A stretch of DNA of 44,842 nt from Zygnema cylindricum (taxonomy: Eukaryota; Streptophyta; Zygnematophyceae; Zygnematales; Zygnemataceae). The stretch spans positions 21,001 through 65,842 of the forward strand of contig JBBHKE010002715.1 of assembly GCA_037447655.1 (NCBI GenBank). The letters run 5' to 3'. Every line of letters begins with the position of its first letter. The stretch's first letter is position 1. Shown here one piece after another: positions 19,285 through 30,011 of the stretch. A program made the translations under genes and the position numbers. The notes under the pieces were generated by a model. It ran no database searches, was not told the origin of the DNA, and saw only the letters and a program-made list of their open reading frames with translations.

Positions 19285-20326
19285 TGTAGAAACTAATGGT
19301 TTTATTAGTATTTTCTAGGTCTAAATAGAAATATAGAAAGAAGCCGAGGCAGTCTACCTCTAACTTCTCTCTCCAAATCTCAAACTTGTCGCAGTCACTG
19401 AGAAATTGGAGAGGAAGCTAGAGCCATGGCTACCTTGGCTATCCTGAGGTTTACGGGAATTTTATACTAGGGTTTATTTATTTATTTAAAAGGAATGTGC
19501 CGGCGGCAGGATTTGATCCTTGTACCTACCGGCCGGCAGACAGGAAATAGCCGGTAGCCTTAGCCATTAGATCTAGCAGTAGTATTACGTGATATATAGT
19601 TTGATAATTATATAAATTAGAATACGTACGATAATTCATTTAACTGTTACGATTTACGGGATGCATAGATCTTGTACGAATGACAGTACGGATTACGAAT
19701 CAATACCGCGCATTTGTTTCGGAAGTGAAATAAATACCGCGCATGTATTTATTACGGCCACGATTAAATCTGAATTTAATCGGACGGCCGGGATTAGCGC
19801 CGAGATCACGGAGGAAGATTTCGGCGGTTTGTGGCCATCGCCACATCGGATGACGCGTGGCGAAATTCCGTTGGATCGTAGAATCTCCGGAGATTATGGC
19901 ACCGAATCCGGATTTGACATGTGTCGACATTTAGGGCATGTCGTACAATGTCCGTACATAAAGTACACCGGCGGCTGTACTTTTACGTACGGAACTCAAT
20001 TCTGATTGGTTCCGTACATCAGTAGATAGAGTCTGTGAGAGAGATAGGACTTAGAAAAATTAGAAGATAGGACCCCCTCTCCCAGAGAGCTTCTGTACAA
20101 AAGGTCAACTTTGACCCCCCATAACTTACTGCTCAGGGGAGCAAATTCAAAGATTCTTTTTGCTATCGACTCAGGGGAGTCTTGTCTTCACAGGGGTGAA
20201 GTTGGTCAGCGTTTTTGTCTGCCAGGGTGGCAGTTATTTTTGCTTAAACACAAAGGGGTCAGGATTATCCTAGAGGCTTCTTGGAAGCTGTCCACTCTGA
20301 GGACTTATGGAGGTCTCAGAGTCACA
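19285..20326 (+). mobile_element. Element C 3' LTR
   Basis: 1042 bp, the same length as the 5' LTR. Differences I noticed: one near 19566, two in the ATCTTGTAC versus ATCCGGTAC word and one in GACAGTACGG. The remainder appears identical, including the stem-loop at 19951-19993 and the B-box-like GGATTTGATCC at 19509-19519. Confidence 0.95.
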
Positions 20327-20331
20327 AATTC
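20327..20331. repeat. Target site duplication of element C, right (AATTC)
   Basis: AATTC directly after the LTR end GTCACA, matching 12792-12796. Confidence 0.9.
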
Positions 20332-21043
20332 CGTACGCAAAAGTACAGCTGCTTGTACTTTATGTACGGACACTGTACGACATGGCCTAAATGTCCACAC
20401 GTGGTATGTCCGGATTCGCTCCTTTAATCCTCGGAGATGCCGCGCTCCAATGTAACATCGCCACGTGTCATCCGATGTGGCGATGCCCACAAACCGCCGA
20501 ATTCTTCTTCCGCGATCTTGGCGCAAATTCCGGTCGTCCGATTAGATTCAAATTTAATCGTAGCCGTAATAAATACATCCGCGGTATTCGTTTCACTAAA
20601 AAAATAAATACGCGGTATTGATTTCTTGCCCGTACCGTATTCCGTACATATACATTACCGGATCTATGTATCCCGTAAACAATTATAGTTAAATGATTTT
20701 TCCTACGAATTAATGTTTAATTAGTTATCGTACTATATAATGCGTAAGACTACTTCTAGACTTAACGGCTAAGGCTACCGGCTATCTAGTATCTGTCGGC
20801 CGGCAGGTACCAGGATCAAATCCTGTGGCCGGCACATACCTTTTAGTAAATAATCCCCTTACTAATATAAATTTCCCGTAAACCTCAGGATAGCCTAGGT
20901 AGCCATGGCTCTAGCTTCCTCTCCAATTTCTCAGTGACTGCGACAAGTTTGAGAGTTGGAGAGAGAAGTTAGAGGTAGACTGCCTCGGCTTCTTTATTTC
21001 TATTCAGACCTAGAAGTTACTTTTAAAACCATTAATTTCTACA
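20327..21043 (-). mobile_element. Right part of the element D 3' LTR
   Basis: Continues the LTR begun at 12462-12796. It includes the stem-loop (20330-20370), a CCACGTGTCATCC G-box near 20460, the B-box-like GGATCAAATCC (20813-20823, sense on plus) and the LTR edge CCATTAATTTCTACA at 21043. Confidence 0.9.
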
Positions 21044-21055
21044 CTCCCCTGATTT
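21044..21055 (-). promoter_or_regulatory. Polypurine tract of element D
   Basis: Minus strand AAATCAGGGGAG adjoining the LTR start TGTAGAAATTAATGG; one base differs from the C tract. Confidence 0.8.
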
Positions 21056-21056
21056 T

Positions 21057-21760
21057 CTAGTCAATCTTTAATTTCAGACCACACTTCTCCCTGCAGAAAA
21101 TTAGCTTAGGGGAAGGCAAAGGTTTGGTCATCATATCAGCTACCATCTCACTATCTGGTCGGTACTCTAAAATGATTATTTTATTTTCTACTTTCTCTCT
21201 AACAAAGCTGAGTCTAATGTCCATATGTTTGGCTTTAAAATGATGTTTAGGATTGGCAGAAATAGCATTTGCTGCTTGATTATCACAAAATATTTTTTGC
21301 ACACCACTCTTAAGATGCCCAAACTCACCAAGCAAAGACTTGACCCACATCAATTCTTTTACAACAGAGCAAGAGGCCATATATTCAGCCTCCACGGTGG
21401 ACTGAGCAATAACCTTTTGCTGTTTGCTACTCCAACAGCAAGCCAAATCACCCACATATAATACATATCCAGAAGTGCATCTCCTCGTCGGAGCATCACC
21501 ATAACTGGAATCACTCCAATAGTGATGTTAGTATTCTCCCCACCCAAATGCAACCATAGATCCCTATTTCCTATCAAGTATCTAAGGTCTCTCTTAGCTG
21601 CCTCCCAATCTTTTAGTGGGAGCATTTAGACTTCTACTCAGCACTCCAAAGCTGCAGCTAAATCCAGCCGGGTACAATTCATAAAATAGATTAGACTTCC
21701 CACTACTTTTCTGTAAGGAATAGTCTACATGAACATCTGTTCTTCAGGAGATAATTCCTC
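21057..21760 (-). pseudogene. Element D RNase H, frameshifted
   Basis: The last part (21057-21455) keeps CCWSSKQQKVIAQSTVEAEY, CDNQAANAI and the normal C-terminus. The WSDASYG region falls in another frame because of an indel near 21520. A stop occurs in the FMQTIPYRQ-equivalent region near 21725. It is very similar to the C and D2 RNase H domains. Confidence 0.85.
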
Positions 21761-21857
21761 GTCTAAGACTATGACTCCTTCTTCCTCACTCCCCTCACTT
21801 CCCTTCTTCAACTCCATTGGAGTTGTACAACTATTAGCTTTATCCATTTGAAATTTT

Positions 21858-23005
21858 TTAAGCATGTTCCCTATTGCTTCCTTTTGAGTCAATCTTATAA
21901 TTTTTCTTTTTCGGTCTCTCTACTTGAATTCCCAAAATATATTTTGCTTCCCCCATATCCTTCATTTCAAATCTCCCCTTAAGATCGGTTTTCAGTTTAT
22001 TAATTTTTTCCATTGATTTACTTAAAACAAGCAAATCATCAACATAAATTGCAATAAATATAAAACCTTCCTCATCTTCGAAAACATAGATTGAGTGATC
22101 TGAGCTGATCCGGATATACCCCAGACCGGTAAGAAACTCATCAAGCTTCTTATTCCACTTTCGAGGGGACTGTTTCAAACCATAAAGAGATTTAATCAGC
22201 CAGCATACCTTACTCTCCTCTCCTTCCTCCACAAACCCTTCGGGTTGTCGCATGAAGATATCCTCTTCCAATTCTCCATGCAAAAAGGTTGTTTTGATGT
22301 CCATCTGGTGCACTTCTATGTCTTCCGCTGCTGCTAGGCTGAAAAGTATACAGACGGAGGGAAATCTGACCACCGAGCAAAGGTTTCCTCGTAGTTAATT
22401 CCCTCCTTTTGTGTAAATCCCTTTGCCACTAGTCGGGCCTTGTAGCGCTCGATTGTGTTATCTGGGTTCAGTTTTAATTTGAAAACCCACTTACAACCGA
22501 TTGGTTTTCTGTTAGGTGGATAATCCACCAGCTCCAAAGTATCGGCTGCCATAATTAAGGCCATCTCCTCATTGATGGTTGTCTTCCACCGATTTCTTTC
22601 TGGACAAGTCATCGCCTCTCCATAAGTTTGAGGTTCATCTTGATGAGATAGTTTAGTTACCTTGTTATTCACCTGTTTTTCTTGCATTCTTTTACTACTT
22701 CTCCTTCCCCCTTCAAAATCTGAGGCCGGAATAGATAGTTCTCGTGGATTCTTTCGAACAAACTCGGCTTCTCCCCTATCCCTTGATTCCGAATCAATTT
22801 CCACCACGTCTTCCGCTTCGGGTAGAGTTGTCACTGGAGTTTCCACAACCGAGTCCTTTTCTGTCTGATTTGTACCTGCAAGAATGTCATCGTCTCTAAA
22901 ACCTGGATAGTTAGGAAGCTCAAAGTCATCTGAATTTTCTGACTCAAATCTGATTTTTACTGACTTCGTATATTTGAAGGGATCCACAGACTTTCCTTCA
23001 TCCAT
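21858..23005 (-). pseudogene. Element D reverse transcriptase, two frames
   Basis: 22334-23005 encodes the acidic linker and RT start (KPIGCKWVFKLKLNPDNTIE). A 1-bp loss near 22372, in the EETFAPVV-equivalent, shifts to the second frame, 21858-22373. That frame holds HQMDIKTTFLHGELEED, SLYGLKQSPRKWN and IYVDDLLVLS. A second shift near 21915 (VERP) ends it. Confidence 0.85.
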
Positions 23006-23104
23006 AACTACTAGATGTTTTACTAAGATTATATCTTCCCTTTTTAGATCATAAACTCTATATCCTTTAACATCTTCATCATATCCTAATAAGTATCCCG
23101 GTTT

Positions 23105-23638
23105 TCATTTAAGATCTAGCTTCCAATTAGACCGATCTGTATCTAGACTGAACACTTGACTGTCGAAAACCTTTAAGTGAGATACGTCTGGTTTTTGGCC
23201 TGTCCATCTCTCATAAGGTGTTTGATCTTTTATAACTGAAGTAAGAACTCTATTTTTGAGGTAATTAGCACATTTCATTGCTTCTGCCCAAAACCTTTTT
23301 TCTATATTTTTATCTGACAACATACTTCTAGCACTATCACTTAGTGTTCTATTTAACCTTTCAGCTACCCCATTTTGTTCCGGATTTTCTGGAACTGTCT
23401 TTTGGTATTGGAGCCCATCTTCCCTCAGAAAATCCTCAAACTGGTTAGAAGTATACTCTCCACCATTGTCACTCCTTACTCTCTTGATTGGAGTTTCATG
23501 GAGTTTTTCGCTCCACGCTTTATATTGTCTAAAGCAATCGTAAGCTTCTGACTTGTTTTTCAAAAAATACACCCGGGAATACCGAGACCAATCATCAGTT
23601 AAAGTCATCATAAATCTCTTCCCCCCCGGTGAGGGCAC
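23105..23638 (-). pseudogene. Element D integrase core
   Basis: MTLTDDWSRYSRVYFLKNKS, RSDNGGEYTSN and EQNGVAERLNRTL keep the last two catalytic acids with D-35-E spacing. The frame ends at a TGA near 23105, in the DLK-x-KPG position, at the site where C has lost a base. Confidence 0.85.
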
Positions 23639-23667
23639 TTTAGCCGGTCCCCAAATATCTGTGTGTA

Positions 23668-24428
23668 CTAGATATATAGAAGTTTTTCTCCCTTGTAGGT
23701 GGCTGTTTTTGGAAAGGGTAATCTGTGTGCTTTACCTTGAGCACACCCACTACAATCACTTATATCATCACTCTCACTGAACTGAATCCCTTCCACCACT
23801 CCCATATTTTTCATCTCTCTTAACTTATCTAGATTCACATGCCCAAGCCTCTTATGCCACATCATAATATCATAAACACCAGCATAATAAAGTTTCTTTG
23901 TTTCATTACTTAAGATCAGCCTAAACATCCCATGGCTACCTTTCTCAGCAATGAAATAGACATCATCCTCAAAACTAGCAGTAAAGACTTCTTCCCTAGT
24001 GCTAGTGAAAAAACCCTTATCATCTAATTCAGATGTAGAGATGAGGTTTTTATTCAGCTCTAGAATAAACAATACATCGGAGAATGTTACTATGGATGTC
24101 TTTCCTTCTACTAACACTTTCAGATCTACCGATCCTACAAGAGTAGTGGTGACTATCCTTCCATCCCCGTACTCTATCTCTACGTCGGAAATCTTTCTTA
24201 TCTTAGTGAACAGGTGCCTATCCTTACACATGTGCATGGAGGCACCTGAATAAATAACCCAACCTGCTTCACCTTTCAATCCACCGTAAGCACATTTCTG
24301 CCTTCGTGGATTTTCAACCTCATTTTTCGCCTCCAACTCCTCATCCAAAAGGAGCTCATCGTCATCGTCCTCGGATTCCGCCTCAAGTACCTCTGTGACA
24401 AGGGCCTTTTTCTTTCCTCTCGGGGTAC
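23668..24428 (-). pseudogene. Element D protease and GAG-pre-integrase
   Basis: Protease motif WVIYSGASMHMC, where the catalytic Asp is Tyr, so it is inactive. The pre-integrase region MMWHKRLGHVN...CSGCAQGKAH is intact. The frame stays open past 24428 into the D2 LTR, up to 24528, giving an LTR-pol fusion frame that is probably accidental. The reading frame is lost near 23668, before the first integrase Asp. Confidence 0.85.
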
Positions 24429-25480
24429 TGAAACTGTGAGACCTCCATAAGTCCTCAGAGTGGACAGCTTTCAAGATGCCTCTAGGATAATCTTGACCCC
24501 TTTGTGTTTCAGCAAGAACAACTGCCACCCTGACACACTAAAACCCTCACCAACTTCACCTTTGTGAAGGCAAGACTCTCGTGAGTCGATTGTAAAAAGA
24601 ATCTTTGAATTTGCTCCCCTGAGTAGTAAGTTATGGAGGGTCAAAGTTGACCTTTTGTACAGAAGCTCTTTGAGAGAGAGGGTCCTATCTCCTAATTTTT
24701 CTAAGTGATATCTCTCTACCAGACTCTATCTATTGATGAACGGAACCAATCAAAATACAGTTCCGTACGCAAAAGTACACATGCCGTTGTACTTTATGTA
24801 CGGACATTGTACGACATGGCCTAAATGTCGACACATGTCATATCCGGATTCGATGTCATAATCTCCGGAGATTCCACGATCCAATGTAATTTCGCCACGC
24901 GTCATCCGATGTGGCGATGGCCACAAACCGCCGAAATATTCTTCCGCGATCGCGGCGCTAATTCCCCCCGTCCGATTAGATTCGAATTTAATCGTAGCCG
25001 TAATAAATATATGCGCGGTATTCGTTTCACTTAAGAAATTAATGCGCGGTATTGATTTTTTGCTCGTACCGTATTCTGTACATATACATTACCGGATCTA
25101 TGTATCCCGTAAACAATAACAGTTAAATGATTATTCCTACGCTTACATGTTTGAATAATTATCAAACTATATACTACGTAATGTTAATCCTAGAGTTAAC
25201 GGCTAAGGCTACCAGCTACTTCCAGTCTGCCGACCGGTAAGTACAAGGATCAATTCCTGTCGCCGACACATTCCTTTTAAATAAATAAACCTTAACTAAT
25301 ATAAATTTCCCATAAACCTCTAGATAGCCTTGGTAGCCATGGCTCTAGTTCCCTCTCCAATTTCTCAATGACTGCAACAAGTTTGAGAGTTGGAGAGAGA
25401 CGTTAGAGATAGACTGCCTTGGCTTCTTTCTATATTTGTATTTAGACCTAGAAAATACTTAAAAACCATTAATTTCTACA
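24429..25480 (-). mobile_element. 3' LTR of element D2 (1052 bp)
   Basis: Plus-strand edges TGAAACTGTGAGACC and CCATTAATTTCTACA. It follows the D2 PPT, so it is the D2 3' LTR. It also abuts D coding sequence at 24428, where a 5' LTR of D would otherwise stand. Stem-loop at 24762-24804; B-box-like GGATCAATTCC at 25247-25257. Confidence 0.9.
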
Positions 25481-25492
25481 CTCCCCTTATTT
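25481..25492 (-). promoter_or_regulatory. Polypurine tract of element D2
   Basis: Minus strand AAATAAGGGGAG, the same core as in element C. Confidence 0.8.
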
Positions 25493-25493
25493 T

Positions 25494-26531
25494 CTAGTCA
25501 ATCTTTAATTTCAGACCACACTTCTCCCTGCAGAAAATTAGCTTAGGGGAAGGCACAGGTTTGGTCATCATATCTGCTACCATCTCACTATCTGGTCGGT
25601 ACTCTAAACTGATTATTTTATTTTCTACTTTCTCTCTAACAAAGCTGAGTCTAATGTCCATGTGTTTAGCTTTAAAATGATGTTTAGGATTGGCAGAAAT
25701 AGCGATTGCTGCTTGATTATCACAAAATATTTTCTGCACACCACTCTTAAGATGACCAAGTTCACCAAGTAAAGACTTGACCCACATCAATTCTTTTACA
25801 GCAGAGCAAGAGGCCATATACTCAGCCTCCATGGTGGACTGAGCAATAACCTTTTGCTGTTTGCTACTCCAACAGCAAGCCCCATCACCCACATATAATA
25901 CATATCCAGAAGTGCATCTCCTCATCGGAGCATCACCATAACTAGCATCACTCCAAGTAGTGATGTCAGTATTCTCCCCACCCAAAATGAACCATAGATC
26001 CCTAGTTCCTATCAAATATCTAAGGACTCTTTTAGCTGCCTCCCAATCCTTCTTAGTGGGAGCATTTAAACTTCTACTCAACACTCTTACAGCTCTAGCT
26101 AAATCCGGTTGAGTCCAATTCATAAAATAGATTAGGCTTCCCACTACTTGCCTGTAAGGAATAGTCTGCATGAACTTCTGTTCTTTAGGACTTAATTCCT
26201 CGTCTAAGACTATGACTCCTTCTTCCTCACTCCCCTCACTTCCCTTCTTTAAATCCATTAGAGTTCTACAACTTTTAGTTTTATCCATCGGAAATTTTTC
26301 TAGCATGTTCCCTATTGCTTGCTTTTGAGTCAATCTTATAATCTTTCCTTCTCGGTCACTTTCTACTTGAATTCCCAAAAGATGTTTTGCTTCCCCCATA
26401 TCCTTCATTTCAAATCTCCCCTTAAGATCAGTTTTCAGTTTATTAATTTTTTCTATTGATTTACTTAATATAAGCAAATCATCAACATAAATTGCAATAA
26501 ATATAAGACCTTCCTCATCTTCAAAAAACAT
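25494..26531 (-). CDS. Element D2 RT C-terminal half and RNase H (345 aa open frame)
   Basis: Contains IYVDDLLILSKS, the RT thumb region (MGEAKHLLGIQVESD), YRQVVGSLIYFMN and a complete RNase H with WSDASYGDAPM, EAEYMA and CDNQAAIAI. The last 170 residues are nearly identical to those of C. The frame joins the upstream RT part through a frameshift near 26525, so the full RT is not encoded. Confidence 0.85.
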   Translation of the reverse strand: MFFEDEEGLIFIAIYVDDLLILSKSIEKINKLKTDLKGRFEMKDMGEAKHLLGIQVESDREGKIIRLTQKQAIGNMLEKFPMDKTKSCRTLMDLKKGSEGSEEEGVIVLDEELSPKEQKFMQTIPYRQVVGSLIYFMNWTQPDLARAVRVLSRSLNAPTKKDWEAAKRVLRYLIGTRDLWFILGGENTDITTWSDASYGDAPMRRCTSGYVLYVGDGACCWSSKQQKVIAQSTMEAEYMASCSAVKELMWVKSLLGELGHLKSGVQKIFCDNQAAIAISANPKHHFKAKHMDIRLSFVREKVENKIISLEYRPDSEMVADMMTKPVPSPKLIFCREKCGLKLKID

Positions 26532-26770
26532 AGATTGAGTGATCTGAGCTGATCTGGATAAATCCTAGACCGGTAAGAAACACATCAAGCTTTTTATTCC
26601 ACTGTCGAGGGGCCTGTTTTAAACCATAAAGAGATTTAATCAGCCAGCATACCTTACTCTCCTCTCCTTCCTCCACCAATCCTTCGGGTTGTCGCATGAA
26701 GATCTCTTTTCCAATTCTCCATGCAAAAAGGTTGTCTTGATGTCCATCTGGTGCACTTCCATGTCTTCCC
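26532..26770 (-). pseudogene. Element D2 RT middle fragment
   Basis: EIFMRQPEGLVEEGEESKVC and SLYGLKQAPRQWNKKLD are recognisable. A few bases are missing where C reads ELEEEIFM. The sequence is cut at 26770 by LTR F, so the RT N-terminus, integrase, gag and 5' LTR of D2 are gone. Confidence 0.85.
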
Positions 26771-27949
26771 TGTGATATTTGTGTATTTTCTAGGTCTGTA
26801 AATAGGATAGAATAAGGCAGAGGCAATCTGCCTCTAACTCCCCATTCCAATTCCCCACACTTGTTGTAGTCACTGAAGGCTGGATAGGGAGCTAAAGCCA
26901 TGGTTGCGCAAGCTCTCTAAAGTAGACAAGGGGTAAGTTAGGTACTCTTACCAAAAGTTAGTCGACGGTCCCAGGAATTGATCCTGGTACTTGTCATCTG
27001 ACGATCGGTAGTAGCCGGTAGCTTCAACCGTTTAGTCTAGCGCTAGTACTAATACATATTAGGTTTGATAATTATTTGTTTAGTTTCACGTAGACTTTAT
27101 CATTTAACTAGAAATGTATACGTAGTGCATAGATACAGTTATATAAATTACGAAGTACGATACGGTTACGAAATAGATATTGCGCATTTTGTTAGACATC
27201 AAAAAGAATACCGCGCAAGTATTTATGACGGCTACGATTGAAATCCGGATTTGAACGGACGGCCGCGAAGGATGTCGAGATCGCGGAATATGATTTTGGC
27301 GGTTTGCGATCACCGCCACATCGAATGACACGTGGCAAAACCACATTGGATTGCGGCAACTCCGGAGATTACGGAAACGAATCACGATATGACATATGTC
27401 GATATTTTGGCCATGTCGTACGATGGTCGTACATAAAGTACAGCCGCACCTGTACTTTTATGTACAACACACTATTTTAATTGGTGCCGTACTTCAGTAG
27501 ATAGAGTTTTAGAGGGGGGGATAGGACTTAGAAAATTTTGGGTAAGTAGCTGCCTCTCCTAGAGAGCACTCTGTATAAATGGCAAACTTTGGCAAGCCAT
27601 AACTATCAATTTACTTGACCATTTTCAGTGATTCCTTTTGCTGCAGACTCATGGGAGTCCAGGCTACACATGGGTGTAGTCGGTCACTATTTTTGTCTGC
27701 CAGAGGTGGCACTTATTCAGTGGGAAAGTCAAAGTGGGGAATACTGTCCAAAACACATATTCAAGCTTTGCATTCTGTGGTGGAACTGAACACACACAAG
27801 GTCTTATCTTCACAGGGGTGAAGTTGTATTGGGGTTTTGATTATCCAGGGATCATTCATTCGGGTTTATATCAACTTGGAGTCGGCACTATCTAGATTAG
27901 CTTCTTTTGGATCTGCGATTCTGTGGGCAATGGAGCCCATAGAATTTCA
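26771..27949 (+). mobile_element. LTR F (1179 bp, solo, no TSD)
   Basis: TGTGATATTTGTGTATTTTC to AGAATTTCA. Its tail is nearly the same as that of LTR E. It contains a B-box-like GGAATTGATCC (26974-26984), a stem-loop (27427-27467) and a GACACGTGGC G-box near 27328. Flanks TTCCC and CTTTG do not match, so one side has been lost by recombination or deletion. Confidence 0.85.
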
Positions 27950-28240
27950 CTTTGGTATGGTCAAAAGCCCTCACTACATCATTTACGAATTTTGGGATGT
28001 TGTGCGATGGTATATGTTGAATACGTAAAACGTCGAGGTAAATTTTCTTCTCATACTTGGTCGGGAATTTTTGTGGGGTATAGCTCCAAAGAGAGTTTAT
28101 ACCGAGTTTATGATCTGACTCGTCATGTAATTGAAGAGAGTCATAATGTCAATTTTCATGAGGATCTTTTAGTTATATTTTCTTCCTTGATAGTGGCTCC
28201 ACTAACCATGACTTTTTTGAAGTGGTTTCTCTTTCGATAG
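27950..28240 (+). pseudogene. Copia integrase C-terminal fragment (lineage G)
   Basis: LWYGQKPSLHHLRIL and WSGIFVGYSSKESLYRVYDL match the well-conserved Copia segment after the integrase core, ending VIEESHNVNFHEDL. It starts exactly at the end of LTR F. The following 28241-28278 contains TGGCATCGTGAGC, a weak PBS-like word before the next gag; this may be coincidence. Confidence 0.8.
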
Positions 28241-28278
28241 TGGCATCGTGAGCATACCCACTTAGAGTTTTTATCAAG

Positions 28279-29603
28279 GTGGCAAGCCCTGGGCCCAAGG
28301 GGGGTGCAAAGAAGAAGTTAACCTCTACACTCTCCCTCGCGTGTTCCCAATCCGATCTACCGGATCTCGCATTCCCCCAGACCGAATGTAAGATTCTTCG
28401 GAGGAGTCTTCAAAAGGGTTCTCCTCCAAACTACTTGCAAGGGAGGAAAAGAAAAAAGGTGCATGACCAAAGATCGCCATTGTTGTTCTACGCTTTTCTC
28501 ACTCTCAGATCAAGGATTACGGACCTAAAAGAGAAGTTTAAGGTGGAGGAATATCCGGTCTTGGAATCTTTGGAGATCGCTTCGGATGGAGGGGTCGAGA
28601 ACGACGATATTTTGAGAGAGGCTCTCCGAAAGGGAAAACTTGTGATTGACAACGACTCGGATCTTGATTATGAATCCGATGATGAGTTACCAATCCCTTC
28701 TATGCCGAGAAGATCGTCCTTTTCAACAGATCTAACTATCAAATATGGAAGAATTATAATAAGGCACAACTTATCTTTCGTCACCTTTGGAAGATCGTGA
28801 ACAGAGAGGAAAATATGTCGATCGACGATGCGAAGGCTCGCCACCTTTGAAAGAAGAAAAATCTTCGCGCAATCACCAGTCTTCTAGAATCTTGTACCTC
28901 GTTTGTGCATGATCATTTCCTCTCCCGAGATACGGCGCATGAGTGTTGGAAGGCGCTCGAAGGCCACTTTGAGAAAAGACCCCAAAATAAAGGGCAATAT
29001 GCTTACACAGACTTTATCCAATTTAAAATAAAGTCTAACGAATCGATTGATGATGCGATCATGCGATATAATATTATTGTGGAGCAGCTCTCGAATAACG
29101 GCCAGATCATTATCGAGGAGGACAGAGTGATCCGCCTCATCAATGCTTTACCGGACAAGCATACTTACCTCAAGGAGATTCTTTGGGCACAAACAAACCC
29201 GAGTTATGAGTTTTTTGTAAACTACCTCAAGACAACCGAGAGAAATCACGGAGGTCCTCCTAAAGCTTCGGCCTCGGGTGGATCTCTAAACGTCACTTCC
29301 CAAAAACCCGCGGATCTAAACTTTCTCCGTGGGGGAAAAGGGGGAAGAGGAAGAGGAGGAGGATCTAGGGGAAGGGGGAGGAGCACCGAAAGGAGGGGAA
29401 ACTTTCCCGGTCAACCTCCTTTCCAAGATCAATCTACTGTCACTTGCTTTCGATGGAATAAAGCTGGTCATTTGTCCTCCTCTTACCCGGACAAAGAAAA
29501 ACAATGTCATTATTGCGGGAAATGGGGACATATTAGTCCCCAATGCTACACAAAATTTGACGTCAGCGCCAGTCGCGGCGGTAGTGGTGGCAGATACGGT
29601 TGA
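28279..29603 (+). pseudogene. Copia gag of lineage G
   Basis: The acidic N-terminal part (28279-28740) is followed by a frameshift near 28735 and a TGA near 28855. The second part (28905-29603) is a Copia gag core with ALPDKHTYLKEILWAQTN, an RGG-rich basic segment and two zinc knuckles. The first knuckle has lost two Cys (CFRWNKAGHLSSSYP); the second, CHYCGKWGHISPQC, is intact. This is a different family from A, C or D, with higher GC and CG content than its neighbours. Confidence 0.85.
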
Positions 29604-29996
29604 CGTGTCGGTGGTCGATTTGATAGAGGGGAGCGCGGTGGACGTGGCGGAGAATTCGGCGGCCATGGCCACTTCTTCGATGAAAATGAAGAGAAGGAGG
29701 AAGGTCCGGTTACCTTCACCACGATAATTGTCATCGACGAACCTCCAAACTTTAAATCGCAAAACGACAAAGAGTGGATTATCGACTCCGGCGCCTCGCA
29801 TCACCTATTTACGGACGACACACTTTTCGACAAAATTCTCGCCTTGACCGTACCGAAGAGAATCACTGTCGCTAGTGGTCAAGCTTTTTTTGTCGGTACA
29901 GCTGGTACCGTAAGCCTTGACTTAATTTTGCTAGATCCAAATAGATATGAGCAAATCTCCGAGATCCAGCTTTTCAACGTGCTTTATATTCCGGGC
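29604..29996 (+). pseudogene. Copia protease fragment of lineage G
   Basis: Follows gag after a TGA near 29603. An RGG-rich stretch and acidic linker lead to the protease motif EWIIDSGASHHLF, catalytic DSG intact, then FNVLYIPG. The sequence ends at about 29996, where an inverted PBS and LTR begin. The integrase fragment at 27950 could come from the same family but is in the wrong order for one continuous element. Confidence 0.85.
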
Positions 29997-30009
29997 GGCT
30001 CCGATACCA
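29997..30009 (-). promoter_or_regulatory. Initiator-Met-type PBS of element H
   Basis: Minus strand TGGTATCGGAGCC, close to the plant Copia PBS TGGTATCAGAGC. It lies 2 bp from the LTR end, as in other plant elements. Confidence 0.75.
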
Positions 30010-30011
30010 CT

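Larger units (their letters stand above)
12797..20326 (+). mobile_element. Copia element C, structurally complete but defective
   Basis: Two 1042-bp LTRs, 5-bp TSD, half-tRNA PBS, gag-protease-integrase-RT-RNase H in Copia order, and a PPT. I count about four base differences between the LTRs, so the insertion looks young. It sits inside the element D LTR. Coding damage: a solo LTR in gag, a TGA at 16222, frameshifts near 16690, 17215 and 17335, and DSS instead of DSG in the protease. RT-RNase H is intact. Confidence 0.95.
20327..24428 (-). mobile_element. Copia element D (minus strand; split and 5'-truncated)
   Basis: A close relative of element C in opposite orientation. It has 3' LTR (also 12462-12796), PPT, RNase H, RT, integrase and protease. 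Gag and its own 5' LTR are missing: at 24428 the protease-side coding sequence meets the D2 LTR. Stops and frameshifts occur in every domain. Confidence 0.9.

Noticed and set aside
27950-27965. PBS at the end of LTR F (TGGTATGGTC)
   Set aside because: These bases encode LWYG of the Copia integrase tail and continue as coding sequence; the resemblance is chance.
28250-28265. PBS TGGCATCGTGAGC before the lineage G gag
   Set aside because: Several mismatches to tRNA-iMet and no LTR end with CA directly upstream; kept only as a remark.
29316-29804. 162-aa minus-strand Ser/Pro-rich frame and 132-aa plus-strand frame 29329-29727
   Set aside because: Both overlap the real gag/protease frame, which carries zinc knuckles and DSGAS; these are shadows of GC-rich coding DNA.
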